Below, in pieces: positions 1 through 7,468 of a stretch of DNA of 17,022 nucleotides. The notes below the pieces were generated by a model. It worked only from the letters and a program-made list of their open reading frames with translations. It was not told the origin of the DNA and did no database searches. Position 1 is the stretch's first letter, and each line of letters opens with the position of its first letter. The position numbers were made by a program, and so were the translations under genes. Source of the DNA: Lishizhenia sp033720595 (lineage in GTDB: Bacteria > Bacteroidota > Bacteroidia > Flavobacteriales_D > Crocinitomicaceae); NCBI RefSeq assembly GCF_033720595.1, contig NZ_JAWWCF010000050.1, positions 1 through 17,022 on the forward strand, in the 5' to 3' direction.

Positions 1-93
1 ACGCTTGACCGCAGACCACTAGCCAAACAACAACGGAGTAGAACGGATAGCCCGGTGAACAGCACACCTATCCGCTTAAATGCCCTCCCCTAA
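1..93 (+). CDS. Possible 3' end of an upstream gene (partial, uncertain)
   Basis: Reading frame 1 is open from the window edge for 30 codons and stops at TAA (91-93). The peptide is rich in Arg, Ser, Pro and Gln and ends in IRLNALP; I do not recognise it. The stretch is about 55% GC by count over the first 60 bases, clearly above pyrG and the AT-rich gap that follows, and its codons (CGC, CGG, CCG, GTG) differ from those of pyrG. It also contains an imperfect hairpin (CGGATA 44-49 with TATCCG 69-74, GGTG 54-57 with CACC 65-68). It may instead be part of a structured RNA, or coding on the other strand, where one frame is also open but starts nowhere visible. Confidence 0.25.
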   Translation, partial: TLDRRPLAKQQRSRTDSPVNSTPIRLNALP

Positions 94-312
94 TTCTTGA
101 TTGTTAACTCTAAATTCTACATTCATTTTATACCTTATATATAGGGCAGTAAAAAACACCGATCATGCAACACCCTTTCCTTGTCCTTTTGCCGCGCGGA
201 TAAATGGATTGAAAATGAACACATAAGCTCAAGGATTCCTCTACTGGTCCTCTGTTGACATTTATTCATAGAAAAAGCACTTTAACTTATGGTTATTAGG
301 ATTAGTTTGTTG
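94..312. other. AT-rich intergenic region upstream of pyrG
   Basis: This is non-coding spacer between the GC-rich left edge and the pyrG promoter. I see no convincing open reading frame, tRNA or terminator with a T tract. A TTGACA at 255-260 lacks a properly spaced partner. Confidence 0.5.
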
Positions 313-320
313 TATCTTTG
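313..320 (+). promoter_or_regulatory. Bacteroidota-type -7 promoter element of pyrG-yidC
   Basis: TATCTTTG matches the Bacteroidota -7 consensus TAnnTTTG exactly. It lies 26 bases before the pyrG ATG, which implies a short leader of about 20 nt. No clean -33 TTTG sits at the expected 19-21 base distance, so the upstream element is weak or degenerate. Confidence 0.7.
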
Positions 321-346
321 CGCCCCGTAGTTACAAAATTTAAGAA

Positions 347-1957
347 ATGTCAAATTCTACTAAATACATCTTTGTAACGGGGGGTGTTGCTTCTTCGTTA
401 GGAAAAGGAATAATTTCAGCTTCTCTGGCAAAGCTTTTACAAGCCAGAGGTTTTTCAACAACCATTCAAAAATTGGATCCATACATCAATGTTGATCCAG
501 GTACATTAAACCCATATGAGCACGGTGAGTGTTTTGTTACGGATGATGGTGCAGAGACAGATCTTGACTTAGGTCACTACGAGCGTTTCTTAAACGTAAA
601 TACGTCTCAAGCCAACAACGTTACAACGGGTAGAATCTACCAATCAGTAATCGAAAAGGAAAGACGTGGAGATTACTTAGGAAAAACAGTTCAGGTTATT
701 CCTCACATCACCGATGAGATTAAAGAACGTATCCAGATTTTAGGAAAAGATGGAAAGTACGATATCGTTATTACTGAGATTGGTGGTACGGTAGGTGATA
801 TTGAATCCTTACCATATGTAGAAGCTGTTCGTCAGATGAACTGGGAGTTTGAAAACGATTGTATCGTGATTCACTTGACTTTAGTTCCTTACCTAGCAGC
901 AGCTGGTGAGTTAAAAACGAAGCCAACGCAGCACAGTGTAAAGCAATTGTTAGAATTAGGTTTACAGCCAGACATTCTTTGTTGTAGAACGGAGCACGAT
1001 TTAGACTTGACTTTGCGTAGAAAAATTGCAAAATTCTGTAACGTGAGTCCGAACGCTGTTATCGAATCTAAAGATGCAGAGTCTATTTATGACGTGCCTT
1101 TATTGATGCAAGAGGAAGAGTTAGACATGGTGGTCTTGGAGAAATTACAATTACCAAGAAAAAACACTCCTGAATTAACGAACTGGAAAGAATTCTTAAC
1201 TACACTTAAAAACCCAGAAACTGAAGTAAACATTGGTTTAGTTGGGAAATACGTTGAATTAAAAGATTCTTACAAATCAATATCTGAAGCCTTTATACAT
1301 GGTGGTGTTGCCAACAAGTGTAAGGTGAATGTAAAATGGATACACTCTGAAAAATTAACTTCTTCCAACGTAGAAGAACAATTAGGAGGTTTAGACGGAA
1401 TTTTAGTAGCGCCAGGATTTGGTTCAAGAGGAATCTCTGGAAAAATCACTGCTGTGAAATTCGCCCGTGAAAATAAAGTTCCTTTCTTCGGTATTTGTTT
1501 AGGTATGCAATGTGCCGTTATCGAATACGCAAGAAACGTACTTGGATGGGATGATGCACACACAGTAGAAATTTCTGACGACTGTGCTTACCCTGTCATC
1601 AACCTTATGGAAGAACAGAAAAACATTTCTGAAATGGGTGGTACGATGCGTTTAGGATCTTACGCATGTAAATTAAAATCTAAAACAAACATTTACGAAG
1701 CATACAATACCGAAATCGTAAATGAGCGTCACCGTCACAGATACGAATTCAACAACGAATATTTAGAAGAGTTTGAGAAAAACGGAATGATAGCTACAGG
1801 ACGTAACCCAGAAACTGGATTGGTTGAAGTAGTTGAAATTCCTGAGCACCCTTGGTTTGTTGGAGCACAATTCCACCCAGAATACAAGAGTACGGTTCAG
1901 AACCCTCACCCTTTATTTACAGCATTTATTGGAGCTGCAATAAAGAACAAAAAGTAA
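347..1957 (+). CDS. pyrG: CTP synthase
   Basis: CTP synthase makes CTP from UTP, ATP and glutamine, the last step of de novo pyrimidine nucleotide synthesis in the cytoplasm. The 536-aa length is normal for the family. The N-terminal synthetase half opens with the P-loop-like GGVASSLGKG (residues 12-21), followed by the conserved KLDPYINVDPGT and EHGECFVTDDGAETDLD stretches. The C-terminal half is a class I glutamine amidotransferase: nucleophile Cys384 in GICLGMQ, with His510 and Glu512 of the HPE triad motif. The ATG at 347 follows a short leader behind the TATCTTTG promoter and gives the standard family N-terminus. yidC starts 9 bases downstream, so the two genes are probably cotranscribed. 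Nothing is truncated or odd. Confidence 0.98.
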   Translation: MSNSTKYIFVTGGVASSLGKGIISASLAKLLQARGFSTTIQKLDPYINVDPGTLNPYEHGECFVTDDGAETDLDLGHYERFLNVNTSQANNVTTGRIYQSVIEKERRGDYLGKTVQVIPHITDEIKERIQILGKDGKYDIVITEIGGTVGDIESLPYVEAVRQMNWEFENDCIVIHLTLVPYLAAAGELKTKPTQHSVKQLLELGLQPDILCCRTEHDLDLTLRRKIAKFCNVSPNAVIESKDAESIYDVPLLMQEEELDMVVLEKLQLPRKNTPELTNWKEFLTTLKNPETEVNIGLVGKYVELKDSYKSISEAFIHGGVANKCKVNVKWIHSEKLTSSNVEEQLGGLDGILVAPGFGSRGISGKITAVKFARENKVPFFGICLGMQCAVIEYARNVLGWDDAHTVEISDDCAYPVINLMEEQKNISEMGGTMRLGSYACKLKSKTNIYEAYNTEIVNERHRHRYEFNNEYLEEFEKNGMIATGRNPETGLVEVVEIPEHPWFVGAQFHPEYKSTVQNPHPLFTAFIGAAIKNKK

Positions 1958-1966
1958 TCATAAGAA

Positions 1967-3949
1967 ATGGATAGAAATACAATTATTGGATTAGGTTTAA
2001 TCGGTGGTCTTTTGGCCCTATACACCTACTTCAATCAACCCACTGAGGAAGAAATTCGTCAAGCACAAGTTGAAGCCAGAGAACAAGCTATTGCAGATTC
2101 TCTTGCAGCTATAGCTCCTGCTGAAGATACAATCTCTTTGGAAGAAGCAAACACGGTTGCTGTTGCCAATCACCTACAACCTAAAATGGTTATGAATGCA
2201 GATTCTGCATGGGTGCAAGCTACAGATTCTTTAAACAACCCTATTTACACAGATACATTAACACAACAAGACACTGTTATTGTTGGTGGTTTATCTACTA
2301 CAGCAGCTACGTCTGAAGTTGAAAACACATCTGTTTGGATAGAGAACGATCGTTTAAAAATTGAATTACACACAGAAGGTGGTAGAGTTGCAAATGTACT
2401 TTTGAAAGAATTTGAAAGCTACGAGAACTTTGCTAAAGAAGACAGTGTAATTACCGCTTTAAAATTAATTGACGGTGAGCATTCAAACAACGCGGTTCGT
2501 TTCCCTTACGAGGGGGGTGTTTATTCTACTGCTGACAAAGCTTTTGAAATTGTTAGTCAGAACGACAACAACGTTACGCTTCGTCATTCTTTAGGAGGAA
2601 ACAAAGCCATTGAATACATCTACGCATTAGAAGATGGTAAGTACGACATGACTTACGAAATTCGCATGTATGGACTGGGTGAAGTTACCCCACAGAACGT
2701 AATGCTAGACTGGAACGCTAAATTGGTAAAGACGGAGCGTTTACTTTCTGAGCAAAGAAGAATCTCTACTGTATTCTTTAAAGAAAAAAACGAGAACTAC
2801 GACTATTTATCGGAAGCATCAGATGATGACCAGGATGAATTTGAAAATGATATCGACTGGGTAGCCTTTAAACAAAGTTACTTCTCTTCTATATTGATGC
2901 CTGCTAATGGTTTTGGTAAAAATGGTTCAGATTTGAAGATTACAACTTTTGGTGAGAACTCTCCTTTTTACGATACACACATTAAAGACTACCAAGCGCA
3001 ATTGAACTTGGGAATGACTTCTACGGATAATGGTTCTGTTAAAATGAACTGGTTCTTCGGACCCAACGATTACGAGCTATTATCTAGCTACAACAACGAA
3101 ACAGAAGACATCATCAACTTAGGTTGGGGTATCTTTAGATGGGTGAATGTTTATGCGATTCAACCTTTATTTAACTGGTTTGCCAGCTTCGGTATTAACT
3201 TGGGTATTGCAATCTTATTACTTACGATTGTTGTAAAATCAGTATTAACTCCTATTCAATGGAAAATGTTTACATCATCTGCAAAGATGCGTATCTTAAA
3301 ACCAGAGATAGAAGAGTTAAACAAGAAGTACCCGAACAAAGAGGATGCAATGAAAAAGCAAATGGAGACCATGGCCTTGTACAAGGAAACAGGTTCTTCT
3401 CCATTAGCAGGATGTGTACCTATGTTGATTCAGATGCCTATCTTATTCGCAGTCTTTAGATTCTTCCCGTCTAGTTTTGAATTAAGACAAAAGAGCTTCT
3501 TATGGGCAGAGGATTTATCTTCATACGATAGTATTGCGAACTTAAGTTTTGATATTCCATTCTATGGAGACCACGTGAGTTTATTTACTTTGTTGATGGC
3601 AGCAACTACTTTAATCTATACGATTTTGAACAGTAGTAACATGCAACAACCACAACAAGAGGGAATGCCAAACATGAAATACATCATGTACTTCTTCCCA
3701 ATCATGATGATCTTCTTCTTTAACAACTACTCTTCTGGTTTAAGTTATTACTACTTCATCTCTACATTGATGTCTATTTTAACTATGGTTGTTATTAAGA
3801 ACTTCTTTGTTGATGAAGAGAAATTAAAAGCTAAAATGGCTGCTAAAAAAGCTGAAAATGCTGGAGGTGGTAAAAAAGCGAAGAAGTCTAAATTCCAAGA
3901 AAGACTTGAGCAAATGCAAAAAGCTCAACAAGAGAAAATGAAAAAATAA
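1967..3949 (+). CDS. yidC: Membrane protein insertase YidC/Oxa1 family
   Basis: YidC inserts and folds inner-membrane proteins, alone or with SecYEG. The 660 aa show the Gram-negative layout: an N-terminal membrane anchor (residues 5-22, then YFNQPTEEE), a large periplasmic beta domain (about 120-375), and the conserved insertase core with membrane segments around 395-427, 479-500 (SPLAGCVPMLIQMPILFAVF), 537-553 and 572-612. Lys424 occupies the position of the groove Arg of E. coli YidC; as I recall, Lys is usual there in Bacteroidota. The tail (about 618-660) is strongly basic and Lys/Gln-rich, as in ribosome-contacting YidC tails. It follows pyrG by 9 bases, an arrangement I recall from other Flavobacteriia, and is closed by a terminator just downstream. 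Confidence 0.97.
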   Translation: MDRNTIIGLGLIGGLLALYTYFNQPTEEEIRQAQVEAREQAIADSLAAIAPAEDTISLEEANTVAVANHLQPKMVMNADSAWVQATDSLNNPIYTDTLTQQDTVIVGGLSTTAATSEVENTSVWIENDRLKIELHTEGGRVANVLLKEFESYENFAKEDSVITALKLIDGEHSNNAVRFPYEGGVYSTADKAFEIVSQNDNNVTLRHSLGGNKAIEYIYALEDGKYDMTYEIRMYGLGEVTPQNVMLDWNAKLVKTERLLSEQRRISTVFFKEKNENYDYLSEASDDDQDEFENDIDWVAFKQSYFSSILMPANGFGKNGSDLKITTFGENSPFYDTHIKDYQAQLNLGMTSTDNGSVKMNWFFGPNDYELLSSYNNETEDIINLGWGIFRWVNVYAIQPLFNWFASFGINLGIAILLLTIVVKSVLTPIQWKMFTSSAKMRILKPEIEELNKKYPNKEDAMKKQMETMALYKETGSSPLAGCVPMLIQMPILFAVFRFFPSSFELRQKSFLWAEDLSSYDSIANLSFDIPFYGDHVSLFTLLMAATTLIYTILNSSNMQQPQQEGMPNMKYIMYFFPIMMIFFFNNYSSGLSYYYFISTLMSILTMVVIKNFFVDEEKLKAKMAAKKAENAGGGKKAKKSKFQERLEQMQKAQQEKMKK

Positions 3950-3967
3950 TCTTGACACATATTTTCG

Positions 3968-3997
3968 AAAAGCCTCAGTTTTACTGGGGCTTTTTTT
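3968..3997 (+). terminator. Rho-independent terminator of pyrG-yidC
   Basis: An 8-bp stem (GCCTCAGT 3972-3979 with ACTGGGGC 3983-3990, one G-T pair) with a 3-nt loop is extended by AAAA/TTTT and followed by seven Ts. It starts 19 bases after the yidC stop codon. Confidence 0.88.
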
Positions 3998-4097
3998 GCT
4001 TACAGCTCTTTTTATTCATCCTCATTTCTTAGCAAACATACTCCCTTTAACCTCCATTATCTCTCCCTCACCTATCCATTTGAAAACTCTGGTTTCC
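3998..4097. other. Spacer between yidC terminator and small-RNA promoter region
   Basis: This is AT/C-rich spacer in which I see no gene, repeat or promoter. The next recognisable signals are the inverted repeat at 4098 and the promoter at 4127. Confidence 0.5.
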
Positions 4098-4117
4098 AAC
4101 AATGTAACTATTGTTAC
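4098..4117. repeat. Inverted repeat just upstream of a promoter, possible operator
   Basis: Two overlapping inverted repeats occur here: AACAAT (4098-4103) with ATTGTT (4110-4115) across 6 bases, and GTAAC (4104-4108) with GTTAC (4113-4117) across 4 bases. The block ends 9 bases before the -33 TTTG of the promoter at 4127-4158. That is where an activator or repressor dimer could sit, but a chance palindrome in AT-rich DNA is equally possible. Confidence 0.3.
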
Positions 4118-4126
4118 CAAAATAGA

Positions 4127-4158
4127 TTTGTACACACTCTAAAGCCTACGTATCTTTG
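4127..4158 (+). promoter_or_regulatory. Consensus Bacteroidota promoter (TTTG-N20-TATCTTTG)
   Basis: The -33 element TTTG (4127-4130) is separated by 20 bases from a perfect -7 element TATCTTTG (4151-4158), the best match to the Bacteroidota housekeeping promoter in the window. Transcription should start near 4162-4166. It faces the 300-base gap before the metallo-hydrolase gene, where no ATG occurs until 4468. Confidence 0.82.
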
Positions 4159-4164
4159 CAGCAG

Positions 4165-4421
4165 ATTTAGATAAAAGAAAACAACGTTTCTCTACTTGTT
4201 TGGTAGCAAAGAAGAGAACAAAACAATAAAAGATTGTTGGTTGTAAGGAAAACCACACGTTAACCAATTGGGTTAACAACCGAGTACCAGGTTTGATTTT
4301 CTTTATCTCAGTTCTCGGTAAAAACCTAGAATTGGTATAAGGAAAATTAGGTACAATAATTTTCATAGTTTAGTTTTAGTTTCGGTAAAGGTCGCACTAC
4401 ACAAAATAGTGCGACCTTTTT
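4165..4421 (+). ncRNA. Candidate structured small RNA (or structured leader)
   Basis: A strong promoter and a strong terminator bracket about 255 nt that contain no ATG on this strand. The interval holds several helices: GTTTCTCT..AGAGAAC (about 4186-4219, with a bulge and an internal mismatch); TGGTT/AACCA (4238-4242/4251-4255); a perfect GTTAACC/GGTTAAC hairpin (4259-4277); ACCGAG/CTCGGT (4279-4284/4314-4319) interleaved with AGGTTT/AAACCT (4289-4294/4322-4327), an H-type pseudoknot layout; GAAAATTA/TAATTTTC with a 7-nt loop (4342-4364); then the terminator. I see no RNase P core, no SRP GGAA tetraloop region and no tmRNA tag (no ALAA codons or CCA end). Its length and shape do not clearly match 6S RNA. 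It is either a stand-alone trans-acting RNA or an attenuated leader of the operon starting at 4468. The exact ends are inferred. Confidence 0.6.
4387..4421 (+). terminator. Strong rho-independent terminator ending the candidate small RNA
   Basis: A perfect 13-bp stem (AAAGGTCGCACTA 4387-4399 with TAGTGCGACCTTT 4407-4419) closes a 7-nt loop and runs into a TTTTT tract. It ends 46 bases before the ATG of the metallo-hydrolase gene. No TAnnTTTG promoter lies between them, so the downstream operon may depend on readthrough. Confidence 0.9.
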
Positions 4422-4467
4422 CGTTTATTACAAATCTCTTAATAACTTAGGGGCAAAATAAGATACT

Positions 4468-5322
4468 ATGACTATTTACCCGTTAAACACAGGAAATTTC
4501 AAATTAGACGGAGGAGCGATGTTTGGTGTTGTGCCCAAATCTTTATGGAGCAGAACCAACCCTGCTGATGCCAACAACATGTGTGATTGGTCTATGCGTT
4601 CTATGCTCATTGAAGATGGAGATAGATTAATTTTGATAGACACAGGAATTGGTGATAAACAATCTGAAAAATTCTTCTCGCACTACTACCTGTTTGGAGA
4701 TGATAGTTTACATGGTAACTTAAAAAGACTTGGTTTTTCTGCCGATGACATTACGGATGTATTCTTAACACATTTACATTTCGACCATTGTGGCGGGGCT
4801 ATTAGATGGAACAAAGATAGAACTGGTTTTGAACCTGTTTTCAAAAATGCTACTTATTGGAGTACAGAAAAACACTGGAACTGGGCTACTGAACCTAACG
4901 CCAGAGAAAAAGCATCTTTCTTAAAAGAAAACATATTACCTATACAGGAATCAGGACAATTAAAATTTGTGGATAGGCAAGGTGATTTCACGAAGAATGT
5001 TTTCAATAACATTGACCTATTGTTTGTGGATGGGCACACAGAAAGTCAAATGATTCCACACATCAAGTACAAAGGAAAAACTTTGGTTTTCATGGCCGAT
5101 TTACTACCAAGTACTGGTCACATTCCTTTACCTTATGTTATGGGATATGATACTCGACCACTACTCACCTTAGATGAAAAAGGTAAATTCTTACAACGCG
5201 CAGCTGAAGAAGAGTACATCCTTTTCTTGGAACACGACAGTGTAAATGAATGTTGTACAGTTAAACAAACAGAGAAAGGGGTTCGCCTTTCAGAAAGCTT
5301 CAGTTTTAACGAACTGTTTTAA
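4468..5322 (+). CDS. Metallo-beta-lactamase-fold hydrolase
   Basis: This is a cytoplasmic (no signal peptide) two-metal hydrolase of the metallo-beta-lactamase superfamily, 284 aa. The metal site is complete: HLHFDH (His102, His104, Asp106, His107), His190 in VDGHTE, Asp211 in MADLLPS and His256 in LEHDS. The N-terminal GDRLILIDTGIGD strand and turn are typical. The substrate is unknown. The layout resembles the lactonase-like branch (AHL lactonase/YtnP type), but homologues act on many esters and lactones, so no specific reaction is assigned. It is the first gene of a four-gene operon and lies 46 bases after a strong terminator, which suggests control by transcript readthrough or an unrecognised promoter. 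Confidence 0.9.
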   Translation: MTIYPLNTGNFKLDGGAMFGVVPKSLWSRTNPADANNMCDWSMRSMLIEDGDRLILIDTGIGDKQSEKFFSHYYLFGDDSLHGNLKRLGFSADDITDVFLTHLHFDHCGGAIRWNKDRTGFEPVFKNATYWSTEKHWNWATEPNAREKASFLKENILPIQESGQLKFVDRQGDFTKNVFNNIDLLFVDGHTESQMIPHIKYKGKTLVFMADLLPSTGHIPLPYVMGYDTRPLLTLDEKGKFLQRAAEEEYILFLEHDSVNECCTVKQTEKGVRLSESFSFNELF

Positions 5323-5357
5323 TTCAAATCTCTATTTTTAAACATAAATAGCTTACC

Positions 5358-6638
5358 ATGAACAAGTATCTTCAGCTTTTACTTCAATTAGAAAGTACGG
5401 TGATTATTCCAGATTTTGGAGCCATCATCATTGCCAATGAAAAAACAGGCGATTTACTTTTTAATGAATACCTTAAGTTCAACGATGGAAAACTAGTAAA
5501 CTTCATTGTTGAGAACTCTAACATGGATGAGCAAGAAGCCCTGAATTTCATTTCTAAATACGTGCGTGAAATCAATGCACAATTAGACAAGGGTGAATCT
5601 TACGACATGTTCCAATTTGGTTCTTTCACGAAAAACAAAGACGGAAAAATTGTTTTTGTTTCTTGGGACAAAATTAAAAATGTAGGAGTTGCAGCAGTTC
5701 AATCTATCGTTGAGGAGGAAGAAGAGGCACAAGCTAATGAAGAGACTGAAGCAACAGAAGACAACAAGGATGAAGAAGCTCAAGACGTAGCAGAAGTTCC
5801 AACTCCAACAGCGCAAGATATACCTCAACCGGAAGAAACAGGTCGCGCAGAAATTGAGGAAGAAACAACTGCTCAAGAAGAAACTCCCAAAAAGGTAAAC
5901 ACGTACATTCCTCCCTCTCCTTTGGAAGAAGAACAAAAAGAGGAAGAAGAAGATCAAGAGAAAAAGGTTGAAGCACCTGTACAAGAAAAACCACAAGGAA
6001 TAAAGGTTGCAACGGCTAAAAAAGTTGTGGTTGTTCCTCCTAAAAAAGAGAAAAAGAAAAACAGACTAGGTTTAATCATTATTTTGATTCTAATCATAGG
6101 TGCAGGAACCTTTGCTGCTTTACAATTAGAAAACATAAAATCTTACTTCAATAATAATCAAACAGAAGTTGCTACAACGGAAGATCCAACAACTGTAAAA
6201 GAAGATACACCAAAATTTGAAGAGGAAGAAGATATTGCAGATACAACTGAGGCAGCAGCTTCAAATATGGCAGTAATGGATAGTCTTTCAGCAAACACTG
6301 AAGAAGAGCTTTTAGCAGAGGTTAACGAATCGGAAGAAAGCACAATAGACGATACAGAAGAAGAGATTATCGAGGAAGCTACTGTAGAAGAAGTAGTTTC
6401 CACACCTGAACAAAATACAGGAGCATACAAAATGATTTGTGGAAATTTCTCAGAGTTAGCAAACGCTGAAAAACAGGTAGCAGAATTAAAAGCCAAAGGC
6501 TATAATGCCGAAATCATTGGTATCTTTGGCGGCTTACATAGAGTATCCATGAATAGCTACAACAGTTTCCAAGAGGCTGTGGATGCCCTTCCTGCTGCCA
6601 AGGAAGAAGTTAGCGGAGCTTATGTATCGCACCAATAA
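5358..6638 (+). CDS. HU-CCDC81 and SPOR domain membrane protein
   Basis: This 426-aa protein matches the Bacteroidota architecture in which two CCDC81-like prokaryotic HU-fold domains (about residues 1-58 and 59-120, including PDFGAIIIAN and FGSFTKNKDGKIVFV) precede an acidic linker (about 118-232, with many Glu runs), one transmembrane helix (about 237-257, after a KKEKKKNR stretch), a second acidic linker (about 268-350), and a C-terminal SPOR domain (about 356-424, YKMICGNF...HRVSMNSY). SPOR domains bind denuded-glycan peptidoglycan, mainly at division sites. The Lys/Arg-rich side of the helix puts the HU part in the cytoplasm and SPOR in the periplasm. The HU ligand is unproven: DNA or a protein partner. 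It sits 35 bases after the hydrolase and 8 before the acyltransferase. Confidence 0.88.
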   Translation: MNKYLQLLLQLESTVIIPDFGAIIIANEKTGDLLFNEYLKFNDGKLVNFIVENSNMDEQEALNFISKYVREINAQLDKGESYDMFQFGSFTKNKDGKIVFVSWDKIKNVGVAAVQSIVEEEEEAQANEETEATEDNKDEEAQDVAEVPTPTAQDIPQPEETGRAEIEEETTAQEETPKKVNTYIPPSPLEEEQKEEEEDQEKKVEAPVQEKPQGIKVATAKKVVVVPPKKEKKKNRLGLIIILILIIGAGTFAALQLENIKSYFNNNQTEVATTEDPTTVKEDTPKFEEEEDIADTTEAAASNMAVMDSLSANTEEELLAEVNESEESTIDDTEEEIIEEATVEEVVSTPEQNTGAYKMICGNFSELANAEKQVAELKAKGYNAEIIGIFGGLHRVSMNSYNSFQEAVDALPAAKEEVSGAYVSHQ

Positions 6639-6646
6639 AAAGAACA

Positions 6647-7468
6647 ATGAAGAAATTCATAGATGTTAGAAATATCATCGCGCAGAAGAATGCCAATCTA
6701 TTGAAATGGATCCCTGGCTTTTTAATACGTTACGTACAAAAAATACTGCACGAAAAAGATGTGAATACATTTATAGATGAGCACAAACACCTTAATAGCT
6801 TTGACTTCTGTACAGCCGTTATCGATAAGTTCAACATAGAACTTTCTACCATAGGTTTAGAAAATGTACCCGATAAAGGTCCATGTGTACTCGCCGTAAA
6901 TCACCCCCTAGGTGGTATGGATGCCATGGCCATTGTAAGTTTGTTACAGCACAAACGTAGAGATATAAAATTTATCGTTAATGATGTACTTCTCAACCTA
7001 GAGAATCTCAAGGAGATATTTATAGGCGTTGATAAAATTGGGAAGAATCAAAAAGAATCATTGCGCAAAGTAGATGAACTTTTTGGTACGGATCAACTCA
7101 TATGTGTTTTCCCTGCAGGTTTGGTGAGCAGAAAAGTCAAGGGTCACGTAGAAGATTTAGAGTGGAAAAAAACCTTCATTACACGATCGAAACGATACAA
7201 CAATACGATTATCCCCGTACACATCAATGGTGAACTTTCTAACTTCTTTTATCGTTTATCTAATATTCGAAAGAAACTGGGGATAAAAGGAAATATAGAA
7301 ATGTTGTATCTTGTAAATGAACTCTACAAACAGAACAACAAAAAAATGCGTGTGTTATTTGGCACACCTATCCCAGCCGCGAGCTTGGACAAAAGTAAAA
7401 CAGACAAAGTCTGGGCTCAAGAAATTAAAAACAAAGTTTACGCTTTAGAAAAGCAATATGACAAGTAA
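6647..7468 (+). CDS. PlsC-like 1-acyl acyltransferase, probable O-acyltransferase of amino-acid lipid synthesis
   Basis: This 273-aa lysophospholipid-acyltransferase-type protein carries NHPLGGMD (His86 to Asp92), the Bacteroidota variant of the NHx4D active site with one extra residue, and FPAGLVSRK (155-163) in place of the usual EGTR substrate motif. It has no signal peptide and probably acts at the inner leaflet of the inner membrane. It overlaps by 11 bases with an OlsB-like N-acyltransferase. Such pairs (OlsB/OlsA; GlsB/GlsA of Bacteroides) make N-acyloxyacyl amino-acid lipids, this member adding the second acyl chain to the 3-hydroxyl of the first. The head group (glycine, ornithine or other) cannot be read from sequence. 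A role as a general phospholipid acyltransferase is less likely given the partner. Confidence 0.82.
   Translation: MKKFIDVRNIIAQKNANLLKWIPGFLIRYVQKILHEKDVNTFIDEHKHLNSFDFCTAVIDKFNIELSTIGLENVPDKGPCVLAVNHPLGGMDAMAIVSLLQHKRRDIKFIVNDVLLNLENLKEIFIGVDKIGKNQKESLRKVDELFGTDQLICVFPAGLVSRKVKGHVEDLEWKKTFITRSKRYNNTIIPVHINGELSNFFYRLSNIRKKLGIKGNIEMLYLVNELYKQNNKKMRVLFGTPIPAASLDKSKTDKVWAQEIKNKVYALEKQYDK

Noticed and set aside
255..260. TTGACA as a -35 box for pyrG
   Set aside because: Bacteroidota sigma factor does not use this hexamer as its main element, no suitable -10 follows, and TATCTTTG at 313-320 explains the promoter.
4139..4366. A 75-codon open frame on the minus strand opposite the candidate small RNA
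   Set aside because: It runs antisense through the promoter and hairpins of the plus-strand RNA, has no promoter or start context and resembles nothing I know. A short FYCFVLF likeness to the signal peptide of the gene at 9226 comes from a shared A-rich stretch and is coincidence.
4165..4421. tmRNA, RNase P RNA, SRP RNA or 6S RNA as the identity of the small RNA
   Set aside because: No tag peptide or CCA end, no conserved RNase P core strings, no SRP apical motif, and no single long hairpin with a central bubble is visible. None can be assigned without a covariance search.
5583..6496. Several open frames on the minus strand within the SPOR-protein gene (5583-5996, 5734-6012, 6158-6496)
   Set aside because: They are the complement of Glu/Lys-rich codons, giving Leu/Phe/Ser/Cys-rich low-complexity peptides. 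The plus-strand gene explains the openness.
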